A stretch of 64,000 nt of DNA from Myxacorys californica WJT36-NPBG1 (GCA_019359315.1 JAHHHO010000020.1:24277-88276), one strand, 5' to 3'; shown: positions 52,504-61,288, counted from the stretch's first letter. Notes: generated by a model not told the origin, from the sequence alone. Made by a program: numbers and translations.

Positions 52504-52821
52504 GAAGGAGTGAGAGGACAGTATTAAGGTTCCCTAGTCGATCGAGAATGTGAGGTATGAGGCTGAGCGATCGCGGGGACGCGTTAGGTAGCCGTTAGAT
52601 GACGATCAACTCCTGTATCTAAGTTGGCTGCACTAGCGGCGAAAAAGCCCAATGCAGAAAGATTTATGATTTCTGCACTCTAGTGTTGAAGTACAAGCCC
52701 TACGCTACATCTGGGAGGTAACTCTTTGTTGATTCTCTTAACGGCAGTTCTTATTAACGAAAAATCTCTTTTTTGTTAACATGGCGCTAAAAGTTATTCA
52801 GTATTAACGGAACCGATAACA
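52504..52821. other. Promoter region of the Fic gene
   Basis: A 318-base gap. The last 120 bases are AT-rich with several TTAAC/GTTAAC-like words (near 52735-52810), plausible operator or promoter elements of the Fic gene. No gene seen. Confidence 0.35.
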
Positions 52822-53970
52822 ATGGTCAGTGCTGCTAGAGCAGGTCGTTACGTAGAACAGATTGAGGGATACAAGGCTTTTATACCTAATCCTTTGCCGC
52901 CTGTACCTGAAGTTATTATGGATCAGGAAATGTGGAGCCTTTTGTCTAAAGCAGATCGTGCTTTAGGTCGGTTAGATGGCTCGACGGATGCTCTACCTAA
53001 TCCTGATCTCTTTGTATTCATGTACGTTCGTAAAGAAGCTGTCTTGTCGAGCCAAATTGAGGGAACTCAGGCATCTTTAATAGATGTTTTGGAATTTGAA
53101 TCTCAAGCTTTGGAACCAGATAACCCTCAAGACGCGGCAGAAGTGGTGAACTATATTGCCGCTATCAATTATGGTCTTGAAAGACTGAAAAATTTACCTG
53201 TGTCTTTGCGGCTGGTACGTGAAATTCATAATGAGTTAATGCAAGGAGTAAGGGGAGCCGAGCGCGACCCAGGCGAGTTTCGCCGCAGTCAGAACTGGAT
53301 TGGATCTGGAGGATGTTCTCTTGCAGAAGCCAGTTATGTGCCACCCCCACCACATGACATGATCCAAGCCTTAGACAATCTGGAAAAGTTTTTGCATGAT
53401 CCAGCACCAATTCCCGCCCTTATTAAGGTTGGATTAGCCCATGCTCAATTTGAGACAATTCACCCCTTTCTTGACGGTAATGGAAGAACAGGGCGTTTAT
53501 TAATCACATTTCTGCTGTGTGAGCAGAACATCTTGAAACGTCCCTTGCTCTACATCTCCTATTACTTCAAGAAATACCGTACCGAATACTACGATCGACT
53601 TCAGTCCGTTAGAGATAGTGGGAACTGGGAGGGCTGGCTTAAATTTTTTCTACGTGGTGTTAATGAAGTTGCCCAAGAAGCTTCTACTACTGCCCGCAAT
53701 ATAGTCAACATGAAAGAACAGCACCGTCAATTGGTACTCAACAAGATGGGACGTAGATCAGGAAATGCCATAGCGTTGCTTGAAACCCTTTATTCCAAAC
53801 CTATTTTTACCGTGGAATTTGTTCAAACAACTACGGAACTGTCATATCCCAATGCAAACAGCTTGGTTAGAGATCTTTGTGATATAGGTCTTTTAGAAGA
53901 AATAACTGGACAGAAGCGTAATCGAGCTTTTTCTTATGCTCCATACCTCGATGTTTTTCAGGGACCTTAG
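52822..53970 (+). CDS. Fic family AMP-transferase-like protein
   Basis: A 382-residue class II Fic protein. The N-terminal inhibitory helix has SSQIEGTQ near 76-83 (S/TxxIEG). The Fic core carries HPFLDGNGRTGR near 213-224, the full catalytic motif with His. A C-terminal winged-helix-like part (about 310-380) is typical of long Fic proteins. It should AMPylate target proteins and be self-inhibited by the N-terminal Glu. It stands alone, ends at a strong terminator, and is the last large gene before the right end of the element. Confidence 0.9.
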   Translation: MVSAARAGRYVEQIEGYKAFIPNPLPPVPEVIMDQEMWSLLSKADRALGRLDGSTDALPNPDLFVFMYVRKEAVLSSQIEGTQASLIDVLEFESQALEPDNPQDAAEVVNYIAAINYGLERLKNLPVSLRLVREIHNELMQGVRGAERDPGEFRRSQNWIGSGGCSLAEASYVPPPPHDMIQALDNLEKFLHDPAPIPALIKVGLAHAQFETIHPFLDGNGRTGRLLITFLLCEQNILKRPLLYISYYFKKYRTEYYDRLQSVRDSGNWEGWLKFFLRGVNEVAQEASTTARNIVNMKEQHRQLVLNKMGRRSGNAIALLETLYSKPIFTVEFVQTTTELSYPNANSLVRDLCDIGLLEEITGQKRNRAFSYAPYLDVFQGP

Positions 53971-54027
53971 CAAGAGATGTGGTGCAGCATCAGACACAAA
54001 GCGCATCAAACCAAACCTCACCTTGAG

Positions 54028-54053
54028 CCGCTTCAAACTGGAGGCGGTTTTTT
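54028..54053 (+). terminator. Terminator of the Fic gene
   Basis: CCGCTTC and GGAGGCGG region (54028-54047) form a 7-base stem with one G-U pair, followed by TTTTTT. Confidence 0.75.
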
Positions 54054-54211
54054 ATTGGCGGAATAGTCACGAATCCTGACGCTCTGACCACAGCCCCACC
54101 TAACCAACAGCAGAATTGCCGCGAGTATGAGCCAAGCCTCAACGGGCACTGGCTGGGTTAAGGAATACTCTGTCCAGAATATTCCCGTTTTTTGGTTCTT
54201 GCCATTCTTGG

Positions 54212-54300
54212 TGACGGCTGGTGATGGACTTGGGGATGGATGATGACGGACTTGTGACGGCTGAAACTCTTGCCTATGATGATTCTGACGGTTATGACGG
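54212..54300. promoter_or_regulatory. Right subterminal array of TGACGG repeats (inverted CCGTCA)
   Basis: Exact TGACGG at 54212, 54244, 54255, 54286 and 54295, and TGATGG at 54222. Read on the minus strand the order CCGTCATAACCGTCA, then GTTTCAGCCGTCACAAGTCC, then AAGTCCATCAC reproduces the left array, so the element ends are inverted copies over about 75 bases. Confidence 0.65.
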
Positions 54301-54326
54301 ACTTTTCATTTCTTACGTAGGTATTA

Positions 54327-54381
54327 GAAATAAAAAATATATTTTGCTGTTTGCTTGTGGCGGTTACAAGCGCGATCGTAG
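54327..54381. repeat. Right attachment junction (attR) with terminal inverted arm
   Basis: ATAAAAAATATATTTT...TGTTTGCTT (54331-54356) is the inverse of the left arm. The element joins radC at GC 54372-54373 or GTAG 54378-54381. In the predicted circular form the arms would be symmetrical about that GC. Confidence 0.75.
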
Positions 54382-54566
54382 CTCACAATCATCCCTCTGG
54401 AAATGTTGAACCGAGTGCAGAAGACCTTTCTCTCACTCGCCAACTACTCGAAGGGTCGCGATTTTTGGGCATTCCACTCCTGGATCATCTCATTCTAGGT
54501 AATGGAAACCACCTTAGTTTGCGACAAACCACATCACTGTGGGAAGAAACGCCTCAAGGTGCGTGA
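54378..54566 (+). pseudogene. radC: radC 3' part
   Basis: In frame with the 5' part, it encodes [20 protein letters not shown] then [20 protein letters not shown] and ends ETPQGA. HNHPSG and the later Ser/Asp complete the JAMM-like metal site of the RadC MPN domain, so the insertion separates the catalytic motif from the rest of the gene. A start codon upstream at 54351 would give a 71-residue peptide, but that is element sequence. Confidence 0.9.
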
Positions 54567-54573
54567 GGCATAG

Positions 54574-54768
54574 TCTTTACGTTCGTTCGAGCAAGAAGAG
54601 ATCGGCCTGAATCAGTACCTTGTGTCCTCACTAAGTGAAGCGATCGCAGGGAAAAATTTAGCAACGGCGATTTCTCAGATGCAAGAGAAAATTGATGCAA
54701 TCCATAGCAACGTGTTGCGGCAAGCAGAGTCACCTCACAACGCAGTGACTCCGAAACGTTACACCTAA
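54574..54768 (+). pseudogene. HicB-like C-terminal remnant
   Basis: The frame SLRSFEQEEIGLNQYLVSSL then SEAIAGKNLATAISQMQEKI resembles the C-terminal DNA-binding end of HicB-type antitoxins (LNQYLVSxLxEA). No start codon or N-terminal partly RNase H-like domain is present, and the frame opens at a stop. A decayed toxin-antitoxin gene beside radC. Confidence 0.45.
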
Positions 54769-54771
54769 TTC

Positions 54772-55704
54772 TCAGACTTTCGCTTGCGCCACGATCGTTC
54801 GATGTCTCGGCGTATTGCAAGTGATCGTCGGTTGAGAAAAGCCAGCCTCAACGATCGCCTGCTCAATATCCAGCGCAAAGTATTCGTCTAAATAAGGCTC
54901 TGTACTCTTTAGCAGTGTCAAAATATAGGGCGGCATCTTCGCATAAATTTCAGATTTTGGATTCATATCCATGATGGCGAGATGACCACCCGGACGCAGA
55001 AGACGTTTGGCTTCTTGAAGGATTGCGATCGCAGCCTCTCTTGGCAATTCATGAAACACCAGCGACGCCGACACCAAATCAAACGAGGCGCTTGGTAATC
55101 CGGTTGATTCTGCCGCCGCATGAACCCAAACTGGATCAGAACATTCAGCCTCAGTCCGATGTTGAGTGCGATACTGGGCAACTGCGAGAAAGTAAGGCGA
55201 TAAATCAACGCCTGTGATTTTTGCATTCGGGAACGTTTCTTGAAGCGTAAACGTACTCATGCCAACGCTACAGCCCAAATCTAAAATCTCCTTTGGGGCT
55301 TTAGGCAGTTGAGCTTTAAGCGCATCGTGGTAGCTTTGCCGCAAGCGTGAATCACCTTCAATTCCAGCATCTTTCCAGATTCGAGCGTGAACGGCATAGG
55401 CTGCAACCTCAACTTCGGTTGCAGGTTCCCAACCCATGTTGCCTTCAGTGTAGGCGTGGAACGGGCGCAAATAATAGTTTGGATACGTTAAATCGGGATT
55501 GTTGACTTGGCTAAACTCTGATGACCAGTCGCGATCGCGTAACGTCGCCGCACGATCGCGCCACGCCACTCCGATCGATTCTGCTCGCTTGATCATCATC
55601 TGCCGCGCTCGATATTTCGCCAGATTGAAGAGTGGCTTAATGGCCAAAATGCCGTTGACAGCACGAGAGGCAAGTCTTGGTTTAGAAGCAGGCGCAACCG
55701 TCAT
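54772..55704 (-). CDS. Class I SAM-dependent methyltransferase (310 aa)
   Basis: SAM motif I is LDLGCSVGMSTFTLQETFPN near 141-160, motif II ITGVDLSPYFLAVAQ, and GGHLAIMDMNPKSE forms the later strand. The N-terminal 100 residues are helical and unassigned. The family resembles cyanobacterial UbiE-like enzymes; the substrate is unknown. Confidence 0.82.
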   Translation of the reverse strand: MTVAPASKPRLASRAVNGILAIKPLFNLAKYRARQMMIKRAESIGVAWRDRAATLRDRDWSSEFSQVNNPDLTYPNYYLRPFHAYTEGNMGWEPATEVEVAAYAVHARIWKDAGIEGDSRLRQSYHDALKAQLPKAPKEILDLGCSVGMSTFTLQETFPNAKITGVDLSPYFLAVAQYRTQHRTEAECSDPVWVHAAAESTGLPSASFDLVSASLVFHELPREAAIAILQEAKRLLRPGGHLAIMDMNPKSEIYAKMPPYILTLLKSTEPYLDEYFALDIEQAIVEAGFSQPTITCNTPRHRTIVAQAKV

Positions 55705-55860
55705 AGTGGAAAATTAAAATGGTTTGGTCAATACCGTTCATTATCGCAGGCAAAAGTCACTAAATTTAATGCTCTTGGATCTCGACAAATGGGTCAAATA
55801 GCGATACAAATGTCCTTGAGAACATATCAACTAATTAGCTGCATCGCTAAGCATTTTTGA

Positions 55861-55866
55861 TATAAT
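55861..55866 (+). promoter_or_regulatory. Probable -10 box of lexA
   Basis: TATAAT at 55861-55866 lies 43 bases before the lexA start. No convincing -35 or LexA box was seen. Confidence 0.45.
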
Positions 55867-55908
55867 ACAGGTGTTCTAGTTCTCGTTTCCACTTATTTTT
55901 GTCGCTTT

Positions 55909-56529
55909 ATGGAACCCCTCACCGACGCCCAACAACAGCTATATGATTGGCTAGTTGAATACATTCGTGACCATCAGCACTCACCCTCGATCCGGCAGAT
56001 GATGACCGCGATGAATCTTAAGTCTCCGGCTCCGGTGCAGAGTCGTCTTGAGCATTTACGCAACAAGGGCTACATTGAGTGGACGGAGGGGCAAGCCCGC
56101 ACCATTCGGATTCTCAACCCAATGCCAAAAGGAATTCCGATTCAAGGCGCGATCGCGGCAACGAGCTTGGTCGAGACGTTTCCTGATTTAGAAGTTGAAT
56201 ACTTAGACTTATCCACGCTGCTGCTTAAGCCCCAGCACTTTGCGTTAAAAGTTCGGGGACACAGTATGATCGACGCATTAATTGACGATGGCGACATCGT
56301 GATTTTAGAGCCTGCTAACGATCCCAAGACGATTAAAAACGGCATGATTGTAGCGGCGCATCATCAGGGCAAAACAACTCTGAAGTACCTTGAGCGTAAA
56401 GGAAACAAGGTACTTCTAAAACCCGGAAATCCGAATCGCGAACTCTATCCTATGACAGAGGTTCCAGCCTCTGAAGTCGATATTCAAGGCGTTTTAATTG
56501 GCGTTTGGCGCGGCTACGGCAAGCTGTAA
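55909..56529 (+). CDS. lexA: LexA repressor with altered cleavage site
   Basis: A 206-residue LexA. The N-terminal winged helix has SPSIRQMMTAMNLKSPAPVQ and RLEHLRNKGYIEW. The C-terminal peptidase fold keeps Ser119 (GHSMIDALIDDGD) and Lys159 (TTLKYLERKG). The bond normally cut, Ala84-Gly85, is Ala84-Thr85 here (QGAIAATSL). Autocleavage after DNA damage is therefore doubtful, in line with cyanobacterial LexA proteins that work outside a classical SOS response. Ends at a strong terminator. Confidence 0.92.
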   Translation: MEPLTDAQQQLYDWLVEYIRDHQHSPSIRQMMTAMNLKSPAPVQSRLEHLRNKGYIEWTEGQARTIRILNPMPKGIPIQGAIAATSLVETFPDLEVEYLDLSTLLLKPQHFALKVRGHSMIDALIDDGDIVILEPANDPKTIKNGMIVAAHHQGKTTLKYLERKGNKVLLKPGNPNRELYPMTEVPASEVDIQGVLIGVWRGYGKL

Positions 56530-56555
56530 CATCACTTCATATCATGGCTACAGTC

Positions 56556-56586
56556 TGGCGTAGGAAAAATTTCCTACGCCATTTTT
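56556..56586 (+). terminator. lexA terminator
   Basis: TGGCGTAGGAAA and TTTCCTACGCCA (56570-56581) form a 12-base perfect stem, followed by TTTTT. A second 14-base perfect hairpin (AGTTCATCCTAAAG / CTTTAGGATGAACT) follows at 56591-56623. Confidence 0.85.
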
Positions 56587-56768
56587 AATGAGTTCATCCT
56601 AAAGCAGCACTTTAGGATGAACTACCAGTGAATTAGATTTAGTAAATTACACCCATAGATAGAAATGCTTAAAAAATTCCGTTTTGTCATTTCTATGTCA
56701 CATTTGCATTCGATCCTGAACAGTAGAACATCGATGAATTGTCGTTTACCCTGTTTGGACATTGCCCT

Positions 56769-57410
56769 ATGAGCGCTTCACGATTCGTTCACAAGTTGCC
56801 CAAGCGATCGCTGAAAGTTCTGATTGCCGGACTTAGTGTGATTGGTTTAATGGCGACAGGCTGCACCCGCGATCGCACGTTAGAAGCAGAAGCCCAATCC
56901 ACCCCAACTCAAACCGCTTCTGCTGCGCCCGAAGTCCAAAAAGATGTTCCGTATGTTCCCACTCCGCAAGAAGTAGTCGATGAAATGCTGCGAGTGGCGA
57001 ATGTAGGCCCAAATGACGTGATTTATGACCTCGGTAGCGGCGATGGGCGCATTGTCATCACCGCTGCACAGCGATTTGGTACTCGCGGAGTAGGAGTTGA
57101 TATTGATCCAGAACGGGTCGCAGAAGCTAAGGCAAACGCCCAGAAAGCAGGAGTGAGCGATCGTGTGGAATTTCGGCAGCAAGATCTGTTCCAAACAGGC
57201 CTGCGAGAAGCGAGTGTTGTCACGCTTTATCTTCTACCAGAAGTTAATCTAAGGCTGCGTCCCAAACTTTTGCAACTTAAGCCCGGAACACGAATTGTTT
57301 CTCACGCCTTTGACATGGGCGACTGGAAGCCCGAACAAGTCCGCGAAGTGAATGGGCGCACCGTTTACTACTGGACTGTTCCTCAAACTATTCCTGAAAA
57401 TTTACGGTGA
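56769..57410 (+). CDS. Lipoprotein with a class I methyltransferase domain
   Basis: A 213-residue protein. It starts at 56769 (MSASRFVHKLPKRSLKVLIA), giving a basic n-region, a hydrophobic core and a lipobox-like MATGC with Cys32. The mature part is a Rossmann methyltransferase: DVIYDLGSGDGRIVITAAQR, GVGVDIDPERVAEAKANAQK and LRPGTRIVSHAFDMG-like C-terminal strands. A lipid-anchored SAM enzyme outside the cytosol is unexpected because SAM is not known there, so either the anchor faces inward or the domain has another role. Confidence 0.75.
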   Translation: MSASRFVHKLPKRSLKVLIAGLSVIGLMATGCTRDRTLEAEAQSTPTQTASAAPEVQKDVPYVPTPQEVVDEMLRVANVGPNDVIYDLGSGDGRIVITAAQRFGTRGVGVDIDPERVAEAKANAQKAGVSDRVEFRQQDLFQTGLREASVVTLYLLPEVNLRLRPKLLQLKPGTRIVSHAFDMGDWKPEQVREVNGRTVYYWTVPQTIPENLR

Positions 57411-57420
57411 TCGCATTTAC

Positions 57421-57466
57421 ACCACAAAGTTCTCACTCAAGCATTCAAACATGAGAATTTTGTGGT
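57421..57466. terminator. Hairpin after the methyltransferase gene
   Basis: ACCACAAAGTTCTCA and TGAGAATTTTGTGGT form a 15-base stem with a G-U pair around a 16-base loop. No T-tract, but the position just after the stop suggests a terminator or 3'-end protector. Confidence 0.45.
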
Positions 57467-57615
57467 GCAGTTCTGTAACTTAAGGCAGACGCATTAGTTC
57501 TTCTTTTAGGATTCTATTGCTGTTGCAAAACTTAATTGTCTGAATGTACGAATGAATTGTCAAAAATGATTTTCATCCGTGCTCAAATCCTTTTTGAAAT
57601 TTAGGAAACCAGGTA

Positions 57616-58272
57616 ATGAATCGCTCTAATCGTGTTAATTCGGCTAAATCTTTTCGTATTCTTGTTGCAAACGCATTCAAGGGTATCGTAGCGAGTTTTG
57701 TTTTGCTACCTGTTATTGCCGCGTGCAGTTCTCCCTCAGCACAGACACCCCAAGCAGGACAACCTGTTCCAGAATCTCCAGTAGCAGTACAGCCTGAAAC
57801 AGGTGCTGCCGCGCCTTCCGCCCCGGCTACGGGTACAGCTCAAACAGGGAGCGATATTGTAGAAGTGGCAGCAGCCAATCCATCTCTTAGCGCCTTTACA
57901 TCCATCGTTACTGAAGCCGAACTCGGTGATGCGTTAGACGGTGATGGACCTTTTACAGTATTTGCCCCCTCAAATGAAGCCTTTAATGCAATTCCGGCTC
58001 AAACTCGCCAACGCCTTTTGCAACCCGAAAATCGTCAAGTACTGCGTCAGATTTTGAATAATCATGTAGTCCAGGGACAGCAATTAACGGCGACACAAAT
58101 TCAACCCGGACCAGTGCAAACCGTGGCAGGAAATTCCGTTAATATTCAAGTACCGCAACCCAACCAAGTCAAGGTCGGAACTGCAACGGTGACTCAGCCC
58201 GATCTTGTAGCAAGTAACGGTGTCATTCATGTAATTGATTCGATCATTCTGCCTCCGGATCTCAATCTGTAA
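57616..58272 (+). CDS. Fasciclin (FAS1) domain lipoprotein
   Basis: A 218-residue lipoprotein. The signal peptide ends at LPVIAACSS with Cys37, followed by a Pro/Ala/Thr-rich linker. The FAS1 domain (about 80-217) has LSAFTSIVTEAELGDALDGD, GPFTVFAPSNEAFNAIPAQT and NGVIHVIDSIILPP, the H1 and H2 boxes. It probably acts in adhesion at the cell surface. Confidence 0.9.
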   Translation: MNRSNRVNSAKSFRILVANAFKGIVASFVLLPVIAACSSPSAQTPQAGQPVPESPVAVQPETGAAAPSAPATGTAQTGSDIVEVAAANPSLSAFTSIVTEAELGDALDGDGPFTVFAPSNEAFNAIPAQTRQRLLQPENRQVLRQILNNHVVQGQQLTATQIQPGPVQTVAGNSVNIQVPQPNQVKVGTATVTQPDLVASNGVIHVIDSIILPPDLNL

Positions 58273-58471
58273 TCTCAATTTGTAAACTGTGCGTTGCCCG
58301 AGTTAGTTTAACTGCTTAAACATTGGGTGCGTTCTGATGCGTTTGATTCGACCCTGATGGCGTTCTCCAATTTGCCTAGAATTCAAAAATTTGCGAGTGC
58401 ATTACTGTCAGGAACTTGTCGCCGCGATGGCGGCGCAATCTCCAGAATTATGATTGATTGAGGTTTCATTT

Positions 58472-59845
58472 GTGAGTAAATTTGAAGCTACTGGTTTAAC
58501 AGAGGGAACTTCAACGGATCAAGCCGCTGCACCCAAACCCACGCTTAGGTTAGCAGACGCGATCGCGCTGATTGTCGGAATCGTGATTGGAGCAGGCATT
58601 TTTGAAACGCCGAGTCTGGTCGCTGACAATGCAGACAGTGCAGCAATGGTGCTGTTGGCATGGTTAGCAGGTGGAGCGGTGTCGATAGCTGGAGCGTTGT
58701 GCTACGCCGAACTTTCAACCACCTATCCGCATGTTGGCGGAAACTATCATTTCCTTAAACGAGCATTCGGCCGGAATCTCGCATTCTTGTTTGCTTGGGC
58801 ACGGATGGCAGTGATTCAGACCGGATCGATCGCACTATTAGCCTTCATTTTTGGCGATTATGCGTCGCAACTTTGGCGGCTCGGTTCGGGTTCATCATCC
58901 ATTTATGCCGCCATCGTCATTATTCTCTTCAGCGTTCTCAACATCGTAGGATTGCATCAAGGCAAAACGATGCAGAATGCGTTGGCGCTCATCACGGTGC
59001 TGGGCTTAGTGTTAGTGATCGGGGTTGGATTGCTTCTTCCCGCCGCCCCCGCCGCTTCATCAACAGTAGCGCCTTCTAACGGAACCTTAGGATCTGCGAT
59101 GCTCTTTGTCCTACTGTCCTATGGAGGATGGAATGAAGCTGCCTACATTTCCGCCGAAATTCGGGATGGACGGCGGAACATTGTGCGATCGCTGCTTTGG
59201 AGTTTAGGAATTATCACGGCTCTTTACTTGCTGATTAATTTAGCGTATTTACGCGGACTGGGACTCGAAGGCATGGCGCAATCGCAAGCGGTAGGAGCCG
59301 AACTAATGCGACGGGCATTTGGAGAACCAGGAGCAGTCTTGATGAGCCTGATCGTGATCATTTGCGCCTTGAGTTCTCTAAACGCAACGATCTTCACAGG
59401 GGCACGAACAAATTATGCTTTGGGCCAAGACATTTTTCTCTTTCGGTCTCTCGGTCGCTGGCAGTCTTCTGGAAGTACACCGACCACAGCATTAGTGGTG
59501 CAAGGCGCGATCGCGCTCGTTCTGGTGGGATTGGGAACCATTACTCGGAATGGTTTTGAAACGATGGTAGACTACACCGCTCCTGTGTTCTGGTTTTTCT
59601 TCCTGCTAAGCGGTATTTCGCTGATTGTGTTGCGATTTCAGGAGCCGCACCAACTCCGCCCCTTTCGGGTTCCCTATTACCCCATCACGCCTATCGTTTT
59701 CTGTGGGGTTTGTGCTTATTTGCTCTATTCCAGCGTCGTGTATACCGGAGTCGGTGCGATCGTCGGAATTGGAGTGGTAGCTATTGGTGTTCCATTGCTG
59801 TACTGGAACTGCAAACTACAGAAAAGAGCGAGCGGAAATCGATGA
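58472..59845 (+). CDS. APC-family amino acid permease
   Basis: A 457-residue inner-membrane transporter with about 12 helices. The N-terminal GIVIGAGIFETPSLVADNAD is the APC TM1 signature (GxGIF). GTG at 58472 is chosen as start because GAGG lies about 9 bases upstream. LPAAPAASSTVAPSNGTL is an extramembrane loop. It imports or exchanges amino acids; the substrate is unknown. Confidence 0.88.
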   Translation: MSKFEATGLTEGTSTDQAAAPKPTLRLADAIALIVGIVIGAGIFETPSLVADNADSAAMVLLAWLAGGAVSIAGALCYAELSTTYPHVGGNYHFLKRAFGRNLAFLFAWARMAVIQTGSIALLAFIFGDYASQLWRLGSGSSSIYAAIVIILFSVLNIVGLHQGKTMQNALALITVLGLVLVIGVGLLLPAAPAASSTVAPSNGTLGSAMLFVLLSYGGWNEAAYISAEIRDGRRNIVRSLLWSLGIITALYLLINLAYLRGLGLEGMAQSQAVGAELMRRAFGEPGAVLMSLIVIICALSSLNATIFTGARTNYALGQDIFLFRSLGRWQSSGSTPTTALVVQGAIALVLVGLGTITRNGFETMVDYTAPVFWFFFLLSGISLIVLRFQEPHQLRPFRVPYYPITPIVFCGVCAYLLYSSVVYTGVGAIVGIGVVAIGVPLLYWNCKLQKRASGNR

Positions 59846-60034
59846 TGCAAAGGAATTACATCCTTTCAAGCTGGTTGATACAACCTTTTAAAACTCCTGC
59901 TATGCTGTGCAATGACTAAGCAAATGCTCGAGCTAACTCTTCTGAATTGTTAACAGCCTTCTGATGTCAGCAAGGGGAACGCCGTCTCCAGAAAATTAGT
60001 CGCATCCCTTGTTCCATCGCATCCGCTACCCACC

Positions 60035-61288
60035 GTGGAAACCATTCAATCGTTAATTAAGGTCTTCCAGAGCCGCAAAATGTCGGCACTGCTGTTTATC
60101 GGATTTTCGTCTGGGCTGCCATTTTTGCTAACCAGTAGAACGCTGCAAGCCTGGATGACCGTCGAAGGCGTCAAGCTGAGTACGATTGGACTGTTTAGCC
60201 TCGTTGCTCTGCCCTATTCTCTCAAGTTTCTGTGGGCACCCTTACTCGATCGCTTTATTCCTCCCTTTCTGGGTCGTCGTCGGGGATGGCTACTGCTGGC
60301 TCAATTTGCCTTGCTCATTGCAATTGCAGCAATGTCGCTACATAATCCTCAGCAATCGCTTCAGTTTATTGCCATTAACGCGATCGTCATTGCCTTTCTT
60401 AGCGCCACTCAAGATGTCGCTGCCGATGCGTACCGCACCGATGTTTTAGAACAACCTGAACTGGGCGCAGGAGCGGCAATCTTTGTCACCGGATACCGGA
60501 TTGCGCTGTTAATGACAGGCGCGATCGCATTTTTTCTAGCCGACCGAATGCCATGGCAAACCGTCTATTTACTGCTGTCGTTGCTGATTGGAGTCGGTAT
60601 GGTTGCGTCCTTGTTCGCCCCCGAGCCGGAGCATCAAGCAGCCCCCCCTCTAACGTTGAGCGAAGCCGTTGTTCAGCCTCTCCTCGACTTTTTTCAGCGC
60701 TTAGGACGGCTGCGCGGCATTTTGATTTTGGGATTTATTGTTTTGTATAAGTTTGGCGACTCTTTGCTCGGCAACATGGCAATTCCGTTTTTGCTCAAGA
60801 CGGGTTTCACGCAGACAGACATTGGTGCGATTCAAGGCGGTATGGGCATTTTAGCGACGATTGTTGGAACCCTAATCGGGGGCGCGGTGTTTAGCCGAAT
60901 TGGGGTCAATCGATCGCTATGGATTTTTGGCGGACTACAGGCATTAAGCAACGTTGCCTATCTAATATTGGCGCAGCTTGGGCAGAACTATCCGTTCATG
61001 GTCGTCGCGATTAACGTAGAAAATTTTTGCACGGGGTTAGGGAACGCCGCTTTTCTGGCGTTTTTGATGAGCCTCTGTAATCAACGCTTTTCGGCAACTC
61101 AGTTTGCTCTGCTGTCAAGCTTGATGGCAGTGAGCCGAGATATTTTGGTAGCAAAAGCAGGGGAACTCGCTGAAGCAACCGGATGGACAGGATTTTTCTT
61201 CATTACGATCTTGGCGGCAATCCCTGGTTTGCTATTGCTGCCTGTGTTTGCTCCGTGGAATGAGCAAGCGGTAGTAGAGAAAGGATGA
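60035..61288 (+). CDS. MFS transporter, AmpG-like
   Basis: A 417-residue, 12-helix major-facilitator protein. SALLFIGFSSGLPFLLTSRT then LQAWMTVEGVKLSTIGLFSL and LPYSLKFLWAPLLDRFIPPF LGRRRGW match the AmpG muropeptide permease pattern. ATQDVAADAYRTDVL is the conserved AmpG central motif. It probably recycles cell-wall muropeptides. It starts with GTG. Confidence 0.87.
   Translation: METIQSLIKVFQSRKMSALLFIGFSSGLPFLLTSRTLQAWMTVEGVKLSTIGLFSLVALPYSLKFLWAPLLDRFIPPFLGRRRGWLLLAQFALLIAIAAMSLHNPQQSLQFIAINAIVIAFLSATQDVAADAYRTDVLEQPELGAGAAIFVTGYRIALLMTGAIAFFLADRMPWQTVYLLLSLLIGVGMVASLFAPEPEHQAAPPLTLSEAVVQPLLDFFQRLGRLRGILILGFIVLYKFGDSLLGNMAIPFLLKTGFTQTDIGAIQGGMGILATIVGTLIGGAVFSRIGVNRSLWIFGGLQALSNVAYLILAQLGQNYPFMVVAINVENFCTGLGNAAFLAFLMSLCNQRFSATQFALLSSLMAVSRDILVAKAGELAEATGWTGFFFITILAAIPGLLLLPVFAPWNEQAVVEKG

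Larger units (their letters stand above)
23661..54373. mobile_element. 30.7-kb plasmid-like integrative element inserted in radC
   Basis: The two halves of radC flank about 30.7 kb that encodes a serine recombinase at the left edge, a D5-type primase-helicase, ParM/ParR-like segregation proteins, RHH and XRE regulators, a membrane-anchored ATPase, iteron-like repeats and diverse cargo. Inverted arrays of CCGTCA motifs lie inside both ends. The boundaries are uncertain by about 6 bases because several bases are identical in both junctions. No structural phage genes (capsid, terminase, portal) and no relaxase were recognised, so an integrated plasmid or plasmid-like excisable element fits best. 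Confidence 0.9.

Noticed and set aside
54062..54250. A minus-strand frame with VPVEAWLILAAILLLVRWG that resembles a sorting signal
   Set aside because: It lacks a start codon and runs through the recombinase-site repeats; probably chance.
23661..54373. The element as a prophage
   Set aside because: Primase and recombinase occur in phages, but no capsid, portal, terminase, tail or lysis gene was recognised.
54351..54566. A 71-residue gene starting upstream of the radC 3' part
   Set aside because: The conserved part is the RadC C-terminus; the extra residues come from the element end and no ribosome-binding site is present.
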